Source of the DNA: Humulus lupulus
Lineage: Eukaryota > Streptophyta > Magnoliopsida > Rosales > Cannabaceae
NCBI RefSeq assembly: GCF_963169125.1
Contig: NC_084797.1
Coordinates: 87,639,868-87,703,867 of the forward strand
DNA length: 64,000 bases
Reading direction: 5' to 3'
Below, one piece after another: positions 20,898 through 30,678 of this stretch. Under the pieces are notes generated by a model. That model made no database searches and was not told the DNA's origin. It worked only from the letters and a program-made list of their open reading frames with translations. The first letter of the stretch is position 1. Every line of letters starts with the position of its first letter. The position numbers and the translations under genes are program-made.

Positions 20898-21147
20898 CGT
20901 GAAGGGCCACGTGAGGAGGACGGTTGGATTGCCTTGATGTGGGATCCAAGGCTCTCCACTCGAAAGACGAAACGACGGTTGAGTATAGGCTAAGCCATTA
21001 AATGCGGTTCTCGGAAGACGTACCGTCACCAACCACGATGTTCCACGTATTCGGCGCCTGCGTAAAATGTGGAATGCGAAGAGTTCATGGGGAAGCCTAA
21101 AAGCCCCTACTATGGCCCTATGCGACGTCGTGTACCACGAGCAGGGG

Positions 21148-21160
21148 CTTGGGGGGCAAA
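21148..21160 (+). other. Polypurine tract of element A
   Basis: GGGGGGCAAA immediately before the 3' LTR, preceded by GGGGCTT. The minus-strand element F has the same tract on the complement (TTTGCCCCCC, 44270-44279). Confidence 0.8.
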
Positions 21161-21911
21161 TGTATGCCCTGGTTTTCCCACGGGCTGTTAGTAAGCTGAG
21201 ATACGGCCTAATCATGTCTACCACGTGGACATCCCCAAGACCGGAGCTGCCATCGAAAGATCCTACCTCCTCAGCTCAAGGTAACCTAAGGGTTCGCCAA
21301 GATTAGACTGAGTTTGGACTCTGAAGGCCACAGGTCGAGGGAAGCATCCAGCTCGTGGTACGAGCTAGAGTTGGAGGCTGTGACTTTTTATAAAGTCAAC
21401 CACGCAAGGTAAATGTGCATATATCAGACATCACGTGTCTGATATATCCCTGACTTCTCGAACACGCAGCATGAACGTGCGCATTCTGGCACCCACGACT
21501 GGGTTGGGTCGTGCGGCCCATTACCCCCCTTACCTATTGATTAGACCACACTTCATGTGTCAGGTTTTAGGAATTAATCATGAATGTCACAGAGTTGACA
21601 TGATAGGTAAGAAGGTCACGGGATGACCTTCTTACCAACTCCCAGGTGCCCTCTTCTATAAATATGGAGACCCTGGGAGTTGCAAAGGGTTGGATTCTAT
21701 TGTGTAAGAAATACCCTGTAAAAGAATACCAAGCATATAGCAATAATATTGACTGGTGGAGTAGAAGGATTTTAATCTTTGAACCACCTAAAAACGTAAT
21801 TGTGTCACCAGCCCATTTTCAAAAGATCATTCATCTATTTCGGTTCAACATAAGCACTAATCCCTTCCTTTTATTTTCTTAATTACCTGTTGGCGAAGAA
21901 CCGCGTCAATA
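21161..21911 (+). repeat. 3' LTR of element A
   Basis: Begins TGTATGCCCTGG and ends GCGTCAATA, the terminal CA having mutated to TA. Same length as the 5' LTR, no indels, about 2.5 % divergent by eye. The hairpin upstream of TATA is kept but with a mismatch at the innermost pair. Confidence 0.93.
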
Positions 21912-22403
21912 GTTGCACACTCTATTAAAAATCCCATATAAAATGTAATTTCTTTTTATTTATTTTTCATTCTCCGTTGCCCATATATGATTGCCTTTTC
22001 AACTTCTAATAATGGAATGTATTTATTTGGTATTGGGAAAATACAATTTTGACCCATGTATTTTGTACCATTGCCTATTTGGATTATGTTTTGTTAAGTT
22101 AAATTTGAGACCATGTGTTTTGGAAAACAGACAAAAAAATACTACTTTTAACCCAATTTTGGAAAAAATAATTTCAATTATTGGGTCATAACAATACAAT
22201 GGATTTAGAGAAGTAGAGAAAGTGGTCAAAAAAAAGATTATATTTGAAATTATTTTAACTAAAATTGAATTCAGGGTACAATTTTGTTTTTTTTTATAAA
22301 ACACAGGATGTGAAATGTAATTTAGTAAAACATAGGCGTGGATGGCGAAAATTGTGCACTTCTAAAAGACATGAATTCCTAATATAATAATCCCCTCTGA
22401 CCC
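21912..22403. other. AT-rich flank right of element A, no gene seen
   Basis: About 490 bp of AT-rich sequence with short stretches such as ACATGGGTC / GACCATGTG on both strands, which could be remains of a small inverted-repeat element, but I cannot define ends or a duplication. No coding potential recognised. Confidence 0.4.
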
Positions 22404-22819
22404 GTGCATGAAGGGTTTGCATCGCCACAGTATCATTCGAGACTCTCGTCTCGTGCACGAGGCTCTACCTCGCTCAGGTGTCGCGCGAGACCCTCTTCTC
22501 GCACACAAAGGTTGCTACCTCGCAGATTCATCAGGTGCCTTGTGCAACGGTCTCGGCACCTTGCGGCCGAGCTGCCCTGTAGGTGCATCAAGCGCCTTGC
22601 ACCAAAGGAGCCTCGTGGGTGTATCAGGCACCTCGCGCCACAGGTGCCTCATAGGTTCATCAGGCGCATCACGCCCCAGTTGCCTCGTTGGTGCATCAAG
22701 CGCCTCGCGCTTCAGCCGTCTCAAGGTGCATTAGGCACCTCGCGCCATAGGTGCCTTGCAGGTACATCAGGCACCTCGTGGCCCAGCTTCCCCTCCGGTG
22801 CATCAGGCGCCTCGCGCCC
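22404..22819. repeat. GC-rich imperfect tandem repeat (about 40 bp unit)
   Basis: Repeats of the pattern GGTGCATCAGGCGCCTCGCGCC with variable spacing (for example 22560-22819). Open frames on both strands cover it but encode only repeats of Arg, Leu, Ala and Cys. It abuts the Tekay-like LTR starting at 22820. Its theme (GCGCCTCGCGCC) is like, but not the same as, the minisatellite in the solo LTR at 58759. Confidence 0.7.
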
Positions 22820-22889
22820 TATAACGTCCCAAATTTGCAAATAAGGCTTGGTGCCTCGATTAGCGTGTCGAGAGGGCAATAAATGATTT

Positions 22890-23490
22890 TGTTATCCAAA
22901 AAACAAGCATGGATGACATGGCAAACATTTAGTACACGTGGCTAACATTTGGCAGAATTCATGCTCGACTATCGACCAGGAAGACATCTATAGTCACGAC
23001 GTTCGATCTCTTCATACGACCAGCCTGGTCGTACGCATTCTATACGCGGAGAAGATCTTATGCAGTTATGATAGTATCCGAAATTATCTCCCATGATTTC
23101 CTGAAGTATCCGATTATTTAGGAAATAATATTTGTAACAAATTAATGTAAATCCTCCTTGAGCCTATAAATAGAGAAGGAGGGCTCAAGGGAAAGGGATC
23201 TTCTTCTTCTTTTTTGCTTTCTAATCACTGGAGACTAGAGTTATCCCATTTTATATATTGTATTGTTCTTCAGAGGTTGGTGAAACTCATTGAACCCTAG
23301 TTCTTTGATCAGTCCTTTGAATCCTATATCAATAACAATTCAAGTGGACGTAGGTTATTACCAGATTCTGGGGCCGAACCACTATAAACTCTTGTGTTCT
23401 TTATTGTTTCGTCATCATCTTCTTTCCAACGTGTTTGTCCAAATCAAGCATATTTGGCTCCGTGTCAGTTGGCCAAAATCAGGGTCAACA
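22890..23490 (+). repeat. 5' LTR of element B
   Basis: Homologous to 43672-44269 and 55390-55990 (reverse strand). Carries the dyad CATACGACCAG C CTGGTCGTACG at 23013-23035. Confidence 0.9.
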
Positions 23491-23537
23491 TTCTGGTGCT
23501 TTCATTGAGAGCTTGATACATTATCGTTGAAAGATCA

Positions 23538-24296
23538 ATGGCGAAAACTACCAGGAAATCTGGACAGGCAGCCGGCGCTGCACCAGCTCACCCGCCTCCT
23601 CCTCCTCCAAACGTGGCTGAGGATGAGCCACATTTGGAATTTGATGAGGAAGAAATGGACTCTGAGACGCTGAGGAATACCCTGGGGGTATTGCAGGACG
23701 AACTGGACAATCTGAGGGCCAGCCAGGAAAGTGCTGCCGAGATCATGGCGCGGCAGCAACAAGAAATTGAACGGCAGCGCCTGGAGCTGAGTGAAAGACA
23801 GGCGGAGATGGACCGTCACCAGAGGGAGGCCATGGCAGCCCTCGAGGCAGCCCTACAACTGGCTAGGAATCAGGCTGCACCTGCCTCGCAGCCTGATCAA
23901 CCTGCGAATGGGCTGCCCCACAGGGGTCCCAATCCTAGCCCGCCTATCCAACCCTTGAGCCCACAAAGGCCCGAGCAGCCACCGGCGCCTCAGGACGATG
24001 TCCCGCTAAGGGACCCTGAAGCACAGCCTCCATCCCAAGCTGGTCGCGGCAATCCCCCGCAGCAGAGGCAGAATAGGGCCGGGCAGCCGCCTCGCAGTCC
24101 TAGACGCCATAGGGGCGACAAGCCAAACCCTCCGAGCAGAGGACAGCATCCTCCTGGTAACAGGAGGAACTCAGAGTCAGGCTCTGCGGTCTGGGGCCCC
24201 CCACGACATGATAATGCACGGGGACCCACAGACCAACGCAGGCCACCGCTTTAATGCTCGGGAGGTTCTAGCCCGGGAAGACAATCGAGAATTCAA
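23538..24296 (+). pseudogene. Gag N-terminal fragment of element B
   Basis: MAKTTRKSGQAAGAAP, then a coiled segment (QQQEIERQRLELSERQAEMDRHQ, about residues 73-95), then Pro/Gln/Arg-rich sequence. It matches the F Gag front (54802-55353) almost residue for residue. A one-base shift near 24250 ends the frame at a TAA; the homologous NAREVLAREDNREF continues in another frame until the truncation. Confidence 0.85.
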
Positions 24297-25264
24297 TAGT
24301 TAAGGTTCGAGATGGATTTTATCACCCGGATTGATAGAATTCAATGTTTCAGAGACTAGAGTTATGACCTAAAGTTATTTAATGGATTAGAACTTGATGG
24401 ATGGATATTGTTGGTGCGTTGTGACTAGGGTTTTGCGAGGCTCGGACTAGGGGACTGTGCTCGGGACATTAGTGCCTGGAAAGCTTGGGATACAGGTAAG
24501 AAAACTACTGTTCCCATAGAGCTTGAGTTATAGGACACGACCCTATATGACTGTGTTGCCTGGCGTAGCCCTTTGATTGAATTTACATGTGTTTTAGTAT
24601 TTGTTTAGTAATATTATGTGTACATATAAATGAATAAACGGTGACGGCCGGGAACGGCAAAGGCCAGAAACGGCGAAGGCCAAGAACGACAAGGGGCCGG
24701 GAGCAGCGTTTAGCACGCGGAGTGCGAGTGGCCAGGGCGAGACCTTAAAGGATACCTGGGATATCCTCACGGTGCGAACCCAGGGCTTGGTAAAGCGCCT
24801 GGGACGGCATGGTCGTATGTGTATAGTCTGATGATGGCTTGTATATATGTTAAGTGTTTCATATGCATATATTATCTGCTTGTGAGGGTTTTTTCTTGCT
24901 GAGCTTCGGCTCACGGGTGCTCTATGGTGCAGGTAAAGGCAAGGGGAAAGTTGACCAACCTTGAGTATGGTGAGCGTGATAAGCGGCGCGTACATGTCTG
25001 GGATAATTTTGGGAGATGATTGTACTAAACTTAAATTTTGTCATTTAGCCAACTCTGGTTATATTTTTGAATTGTAAATATTTCTAAACAATATTTTTGG
25101 GATCCCAAATGTTTTACGCTTTACAATTTCCAATGATTGGTTTATTTTCAAAGTTTATGACTCTAATTATGGTTTAATTACACTTTGGTCTTAAAACCTC
25201 AACTAGCGAGTTAATTGCACGTTTTAAACTCACTTAGTAACGACTCTAAGGTAGTAGGGCGTTA
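24297..25264 (+). repeat. Remaining part of the LTR of element C
   Basis: Shares GGTAAGAAAACTACT, GCTTCGGCTCACGGGTGCT and CTCTAAGGTAGTAGGGCGTTA with the LTR at 6618-9004. The terminal CA is missing (GCGTTA directly before ACTTGG). Non-coding. Confidence 0.8.
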
Positions 25265-25267
25265 ACT

Positions 25268-25279
25268 TGGTATCAGAGC
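25268..25279 (+). other. Primer-binding site of element C
   Basis: TGGTATCAGAGC, initiator Met tRNA complement, three bases after the LTR end. The 370 bases after it are leader with no coding sequence. Confidence 0.9.
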
Positions 25280-25680
25280 GAGCCAAGGTTTATGGTTTCT
25301 ACAGAATGACCGAACATGTACGCTCGCTGTCAGTGGCAAGCTCGACTCAGGGTTGGTTGGTAATAATTGAATTGTATGTATGATTATGTGCTTAAATGCC
25401 TTGTTTGCCTGCTTATTCCATATAGAACATGATGAATGAGTTAACATATGCATGATGTCAAGGCATGGCCCGTTGTGTGTTATATGCTACCTATATGTTA
25501 TGTGGATTATTGTTTGTGGTTGACTGATGTGATTGGGAGGTGGTTTTGGATGTGGTTATCATTCCTGGTGAGCGGCGTCGTTGATTGCAGGAATATTTGT
25601 TGAGATCCTCGACAATCATCGAGACTCCGCGGCAGTAGGGCCGAGGATGACAACTAGGGTCATGACCCTCCACCTGCCCT

Positions 25681-26188
25681 ACAGAATTGGCAACAGATGT
25701 TTGCCGAAATAGAAGCAAGATTGCAGCGAACAGAGGAGGAGCTTCAACAGTTGAGGCAGCAGGCCCATTCCCAGGTCACTAGGTAGCCAATTAGTAGGTT
25801 GTGGCGCCAATGCCGGTTCAACCTATTATGGAGAACAAGTGGGAACCTTTGAGGTTCAGAAAGCAGCATCCTCCCACCTTTGAGGGTGGACCAGACCCAC
25901 TGCGGGCAGAGCAGTGGATGAATATGATTTCCTCTATTCTCGATTTTATGAGGGTTGAGGGGAATGAGAGGGTAGCTTGTGCAAGCTACATGTTCAGAGA
26001 GGATGCCCGCATCTGGCGGGATGTAGTAGTTCAGAGGAGAAATGTGACAGTTATGACCTGGGAAGAGTTCAGGAATATTTTCAACGAGAAGTATTATAGT
26101 GTTGCAGTCCAGCTGCGAAGGTTGATGAGTTTATCAACCTGACCCAGAACCGGATGACGTGACAGAATATGCTCTGAAATTTGACTGA
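25681..26188 (+). pseudogene. Gag front of element C (broken)
   Basis: A coil-like start (QNWQQMFAEIEARLQRTEEELQ order) ends at a TAG near 25785. A second open stretch 25801-26142 has the Gag core RKQHPPTFEGGPDPLRAEQWM and VACASYMFREDARIWRDVV, then breaks by frameshift at SVAVQLRR. The next codons (YALKFD) are in another frame and lead into the frame at 26189. Confidence 0.85.
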
Positions 26189-27830
26189 ATGGCAAAGTTT
26201 GCGCTAGATCTAGAGCCGACAGATGCGGCAAGAAGGGACAGATTCATACGGGGATTGAATGTTATGATCGCCTGTGATGTAAAGATCACTTTAGACCCAG
26301 AGACTATTACCTATGCTCAGGTTGTAGACAAGGCCCTTACAGCTGAGGGGGCCCAGGACCATATTTGGAGAGAGAGCATTGTTAGGCACGATGCTAGGAG
26401 GACAGTGCCTCCTTTTATTGGATCCAGTCGGGGTAGTGGCTCCTGCAAGCAGAAGAGGAAGGACCCAGATTCCTTTGTTCCTCCCAGTTCAGATAGGAGG
26501 GCACGGGGTGGTTCTAGTGGCCGCCAGGGCGGAAGTGACAACTGGAGGAGTTTTCTAGTGTGTCCTCGGTGCAGACAACAACATCAGGGTGAGTGTAGGA
26601 TTAGGGCTTGCTTTGTCTATGGGAGTGCCAATCATCTGAAGAAAAACTGCCCACAAGCCAGGAAGGAGGAGCCGAAGCAGGGTGACAGCCTCACACCTTC
26701 CAGGGTGTTTACCCTGACTCAGACTGAGGCGGAGGCTAGCCCCTCAGTTGTTACAGGTCAGATTTCTAGTGTTGGTTCTTCTTATACTGCATTGTTTGAT
26801 TCGGGAGCTACTCATTCGTTTGTGTCTGCTAGAGTGATAGATCAGTTGTGTAGACCTAGTGTTTTGTATGCTAGGGGTTTTCAGACTTTGTTGCCGACTA
26901 GGGAACTGGTAGTCTCTAGGAGATGGATTAGAGCTTTACCAGTAGAGGTAGATGGTAGGGAATTATTTGCTGATCTAATTGAGCTTGCGATGGATGACTT
27001 CGATGTGATCCTAGGGATGGATTGGCTATCGAAGTATGGGGCAACGATTGACTGCAAGCGCAGGATGGTGACCTTTGAACCGGAAGGGAAGGTACCCTTC
27101 GTATTTGTGGGAACAGCTAGTGGACCGCGGGTACCTATGATTTCAGCACTGAACGCTAGAGACCTGATGCAGAGAGGTTGCATAGGGTTCCTAGCGAATG
27201 TTGTGGATACCTTTAGGGTTGTGTCGATTAGACCGGAGGAGACCAGATTGGTATGTGAGTTTCCAGATTTATTTCCAGCAGATCTACCAGGGCTGCCGCC
27301 GCAGCGGGAGATTGATTTTGTTATAGAGTTGGTACCAGGAGCGGAGCCAGTATCTAGGACACCTTACAGAATGGCTCCGGCGGAGTTGAAGGAGTTGAAG
27401 ATTCAGTTGAATGAGTTACTGGATTTGGGGTTCATCAGACCGAGTTTCTCGCCATGGGGTGCTCTAGTGTTGTTTGTAATGAAGAAGGATGGATCACTTA
27501 GGATGTGTATTGACTACAGGGAACTGAACAAGTTGACCATTAAGAATAAGTATCCACTGCCTAGGATTGATGATTTGTTTGACCAGCTGCAGGGAAGAAC
27601 AGTGTTTTCCAAGATTGATCTTCGATCAGGTTACCATCAGTTAAGGATTAAAGAGGAGGACATACCAAAGACCGCTTTTCGGACGAGGTATGGACACTAT
27701 GAATTCCTGGTTATGTCCTTTGGATTAACCAATGCCCTAGCAGCTTTTATGGACATGATGAATAGGGTTTTCAAGGACTATTTGGACAAGTTTGTGATTG
27801 TGTTCATCGATGACATTGATCATCACCCAT
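26189..27830 (+). pseudogene. Gag C-terminus, protease and RT start of element C
   Basis: Open for 560 codons. In order: the Gag end ([13 protein letters not shown]), a zinc knuckle with one altered residue ([15 protein letters not shown]; the second Cys is Y), protease ([13 protein letters not shown], about residue 205), then RT ([52 protein letters not shown]). RT is cut directly after the VFIDD catalytic motif; the last 15 or so residues come from the neighbouring LTR. RNase H and integrase are absent. Confidence 0.9.
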
Positions 27831-28697
27831 TGACAATGTTGACTAGGTTTAGCGCCAAGACTCAAGACTGAGGATCGTGCTTGAGACCGTCTGTATTCTT
27901 CGCTCAGGATTCGAGGTAAGAAAATTGTGTTGGTTTTTATTGATCAAATCAGAGATTATGCGCAGCGGAACAACAATCAAATTGTCAGATTAATCCCGTA
28001 AGATTTCTAGATCTACTTCTTCACACTCATATATATATTGAATCAAGGACAAGAATAGAAAAATTACCTCAGGTCCTTCCTTGATGCTATCTTTTCGTAT
28101 GGCTGAATCCTTGAGATCTCACACCAAGATTTTCCAAAATGTTCTCAGGCACACAAAGAACGAGTGTGGGCTCGCTATACAAATAATAGGCAATAACTAT
28201 TTATCAGATGTTCTCAACACATGAGATCTGATAAAGTTTGGACCTAGGTTTTGTGAAGAACAATGACCTTTGTTTTTGTCACTGTTCTCTTTTCTCTGAG
28301 AGAATCCTAGATATTTTTCTATCCCTGAAAAATTACGTTCTGTGAAAACTGATATCCAATATTTAATAATATCCAATATATTAAAATATTTGTTATTTTA
28401 AACAAATTCAAAATAACTGATCAGTTATCAGATTTTTGTTTAAATAATAATATTTTAATCATATTAAAATATCTCATTATTTATCTAATATTTAAATAAC
28501 TAAAATTGTGGAATCAAGAGACTAAGTCCATCTCTTATGCGTGTAGCACAGTGCCTGTGCACTGTGCCACACGTGTACCACATGCCTGTGCAGGCATGTG
28601 ATTTTTCCCAATTTTTATTATTATTTAAATACCAAAAATCCCAAAAATAAATGAATTCAAAATTAATTATATTTTTGATAAATCAAATAATTAATTA

Positions 28698-29320
28698 TGA
28701 TGAGGACACCAAGACTAAAGATCCAAGTCTAGTTCCAGTTGTTCTGGTGACGAGGGCGCGAGCCAAAAGACTCAGTTTAGGAGCTTGATGAGTCTTATTG
28801 TATTTGGTCATCTTGTATTTTTTTTATTTAGTCTTTGTTTATTTTGTGAAAAGTCAAACACTTGACTTGTGTGAGTCCAAGAGTCCTTTTGTCCTTAATA
28901 TTTGGTTTTTCATTAGGAAGACAAAGGGTTGTCTTTATTTGTCGGTTTTCATTAGGAAGACAAAAGGTTGTCTTTATTTTTCGGTTTTTAGGAAGACAAA
29001 GGGGCTTGTCTTGATGTATTTTTCGGCTATATAAGGCCTTGAAAACTTTTGGAAAAATCAGATTTTGATGAAATGAAAATTTGTGAGTTTTCTTCTTGAG
29101 TTCTTGAAGAGACTATCCGAACTTATCAAGGGTATCCCTTGTGGCGTTCAATCCGACTTATCAAACGGATTCCCATCCCCGTTTGTGGCGTCTTCCTCAT
29201 ACCAAGGTTCGTGCTTTGCTAAGCATAGGGTCGCGGTTTACCATTCCAAATTTCGTGTGTTCTTGGTGGTTGCCATATTTGGTGTCGGGTTTCATCACAG
29301 CGTTGGTGTGGTTCGTATCA
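28698..29320 (+). repeat. 5' LTR of G1
   Basis: TGATGAGGACACC to GGTTCGTATCA. TATA-like GGCTATATAAGGCC near 29026. Short direct repeats of GGAAGACAAAG..GTTGTCTTTA type are visible at 28917-29008. Confidence 0.95.
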
Positions 29321-29322
29321 GT

Positions 29323-29334
29323 TGGTATCAGAGC
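29323..29334 (+). other. Primer-binding site of G1
   Basis: TGGTATCAGAGC two bases after the LTR; initiator Met tRNA complement. Confidence 0.92.
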
Positions 29335-30678
29335 TTAGGATCATTCGGTTTGGCCTATCCCTTTGTTTTTATTCTTTCATTTGTGTTTCTATTCTAGTCG
29401 TATTTCAATTTTAGGGTTTCTGAAATTAAAAAAAAAAAAAATCTATCTATTCGTGTTCTTGATTTTCTTAGTCTTTGTTCTTGTTTTCCTTCTAAAAATC
29501 CGAAACCATTATAGTTAATCTCTTTATTCCAGATTGTTTCTTTGTTCAAATCGTGTTCTTATTTCCTTGTTTATATTAGTTCTTTGTGAAATCCCTTGAA
29601 ATCCGAAACTAATCAACTGAAATTGTTATTGAGTTTGTGAAAATCCTTGTTTCCTTTGTGAAAATCTGAGATTGTTATTGAGTCAATTGTTTACTTTGTG
29701 ATAGTGCCACGAATTGATTGGTCCTTTTCTATTTTGGGGTTGTTATTTTTGGGAATATTTGTTCTCTGTTATTGGGAGTGTACCACCAATTGTTATAGTG
29801 CCACTGATTAAAATTTTGTTTCCCTTTATTTGGGAGAAATTCGAGATTGTTATAGTGCTACAAGTCTATTTGGGTTTTCTGAAATTGGGATTGAGGTTCT
29901 CTTATTCTTATTGTGAAATCTGAAATGGGGATTGAGTTTCTCTTGTTCTTATTGTGCAATCCGAATTGGCATTGAGTTTTCTCTTATTTTCATTGTGAAA
30001 TCTGAAATTGGGATTGAGGATCTCTTATTCTTATTGTGAAATCTGAAATTGGGATTGAGAATCTGAATTGGGATCGAGTTTTTTTCTCTTGTTCTTGTTG
30101 TGAAATATCTAAATTTTGCATGAGTTACTCTTGTACTTTTGTGCAACCGAGTTGTATTGTTTTCGAATTGTTGTAGTTCCACCAATTCTGATTCTTCTTG
30201 TGTCTTGTACCTGCATTTGAGAAGAAAAAAAAAATAGAAAGAAAGAAGAAGAAAAGAAAACCAAGAGGATCCTCCGAGACTAAAAAAAAAAGAGTCTGGG
30301 AACCTCTCTTAAATTTTTTTTGTTCTATTCTTGTTCCTTATGGTCTAGAGGCCTTTTGGCCAAAACCCCACACAACTGTTCCAAAAATCATCATTTTTCG
30401 TCATTTTCACCAGTTTTCGTCGGTGTTCGTTTGGTTTGTTTGGTTGGATTTGCTGCTTGAATACTCCATATTACCGTTGGATTAGTTTTGAAAGAACTTA
30501 AAGAAGAATACGAGTGGAAAAAGGCAGAGGTGTGAGTCTATTTGAGGGTAAAAGCCATTGAAATTGAGTGAAAACACGAGGGGATTTGAGTGAAAATATT
30601 GTTCGAGCGAAACACGTGAGGGAGTGTGGTGAGGTCTTTTCTCCATATTATTCTAACCTTATTTTGCAGATTTCCATC
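29335..30678 (+). other. Long leader of G1 with imperfect tandem repeats
   Basis: About 1.34 kb with no coding motif. From about 29876 to 30110 it repeats a unit of roughly 45-50 bp built on GGGATTGAG, TCTCTTATTCTTATTGTG and AAATCTGAAATT (at least five imperfect copies). A (GA)-rich tract lies near 30222-30300. G2 has the same leader on the other strand, cut short at its outer end. Confidence 0.7.

Larger units (their letters stand above)
16213..20900 (-). pseudogene. Opposite-strand multi-exon gene inside element A
   Basis: Read on the minus strand: a TATA box (20889-20897), a 5' leader with donor GTTCAG|GTGTAAGG near 20750, then an exon from an acceptor near 20150 (TTCGCTAG) to donor CGTCCTC|GTAAGTG near 18239. 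That exon holds a domain like the Pfam 'putative gypsy type transposon' family. Next come an exon from 18154 to about 17590 (one TAG stop; acidic linker VAGDEDEEDEVPLV), a Lys/Ala/Pro-rich exon near 17270-16920, and a coiled-coil exon 16700-16213 ending AEQEAETATSMGPTGGA. Two solo LTRs sit in the first coding exon. Element F has a homologous gene in the same place and orientation. Function unknown; it may be an accessory or regulatory protein of the element. Confidence 0.72.
3146..21911 (+). mobile_element. Element A: Ty3/Gypsy LTR retrotransposon, Tat type, with nested insertions
   Basis: Two 751-bp direct LTRs (3146-3896 and 21161-21911) bound an 18.8-kb element. The internal order is PBS, Gag, protease, (nested Tekay-like fragment), RT, RNase H, a second archaeal-type RNase H, integrase, tandem repeats, an opposite-strand gene and a polypurine tract. 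The second RNase H and the long 3' region with an antisense gene are known marks of the Tat lineage (Retand/Ogre group). The target-site duplication is CTTGC at 3141-3145 against GTTGC at 21912-21916, four of five matching. The reading frames hold stops and a deletion, so the copy cannot encode a full polyprotein. Confidence 0.9.
22890..24296 (+). mobile_element. Element B: truncated Tat-type element (5' LTR plus Gag front)
   Basis: LTR 22890-23490 (TGTTATCC to GGGTCAACA, 601 bp), the same family as the LTRs of F. It has PBS TGGTGCTTTCATTGAGAGC at 23494-23512 and a Gag front. It stops near 24296 and the host LTR resumes further along than where it left, so a deletion removed both the rest of B and part of the LTR of C. 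LTR TATA: TATAAATA at 23165-23172. Confidence 0.85.
22820..27830 (+). mobile_element. Element C: truncated Tekay-type Gypsy element
   Basis: LTR start (TATAACGTCCCAAATTTGC, normal TGTAACG), interrupted after 70 bp by element B. The rest of the LTR is at 24297-25264, then PBS, Gag, protease and the first half of RT. The element ends abruptly after the RT motif VFIDDI near 27825 and is joined to the LTR of element D. LTR type, PBS and PR-RT style match the chromovirus Tekay group as I know it, but no integrase or chromodomain remains to confirm this. Confidence 0.8.

Noticed and set aside
21912..22403. A possible MITE right of element A
   Set aside because: Weak complementary stretches only; no definable terminal repeats or duplication.
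22404..22844. A 146-codon plus-strand frame and overlapping frames
   Set aside because: Produced by the GC-rich repeat; no domain, and it runs into the LTR of element C.
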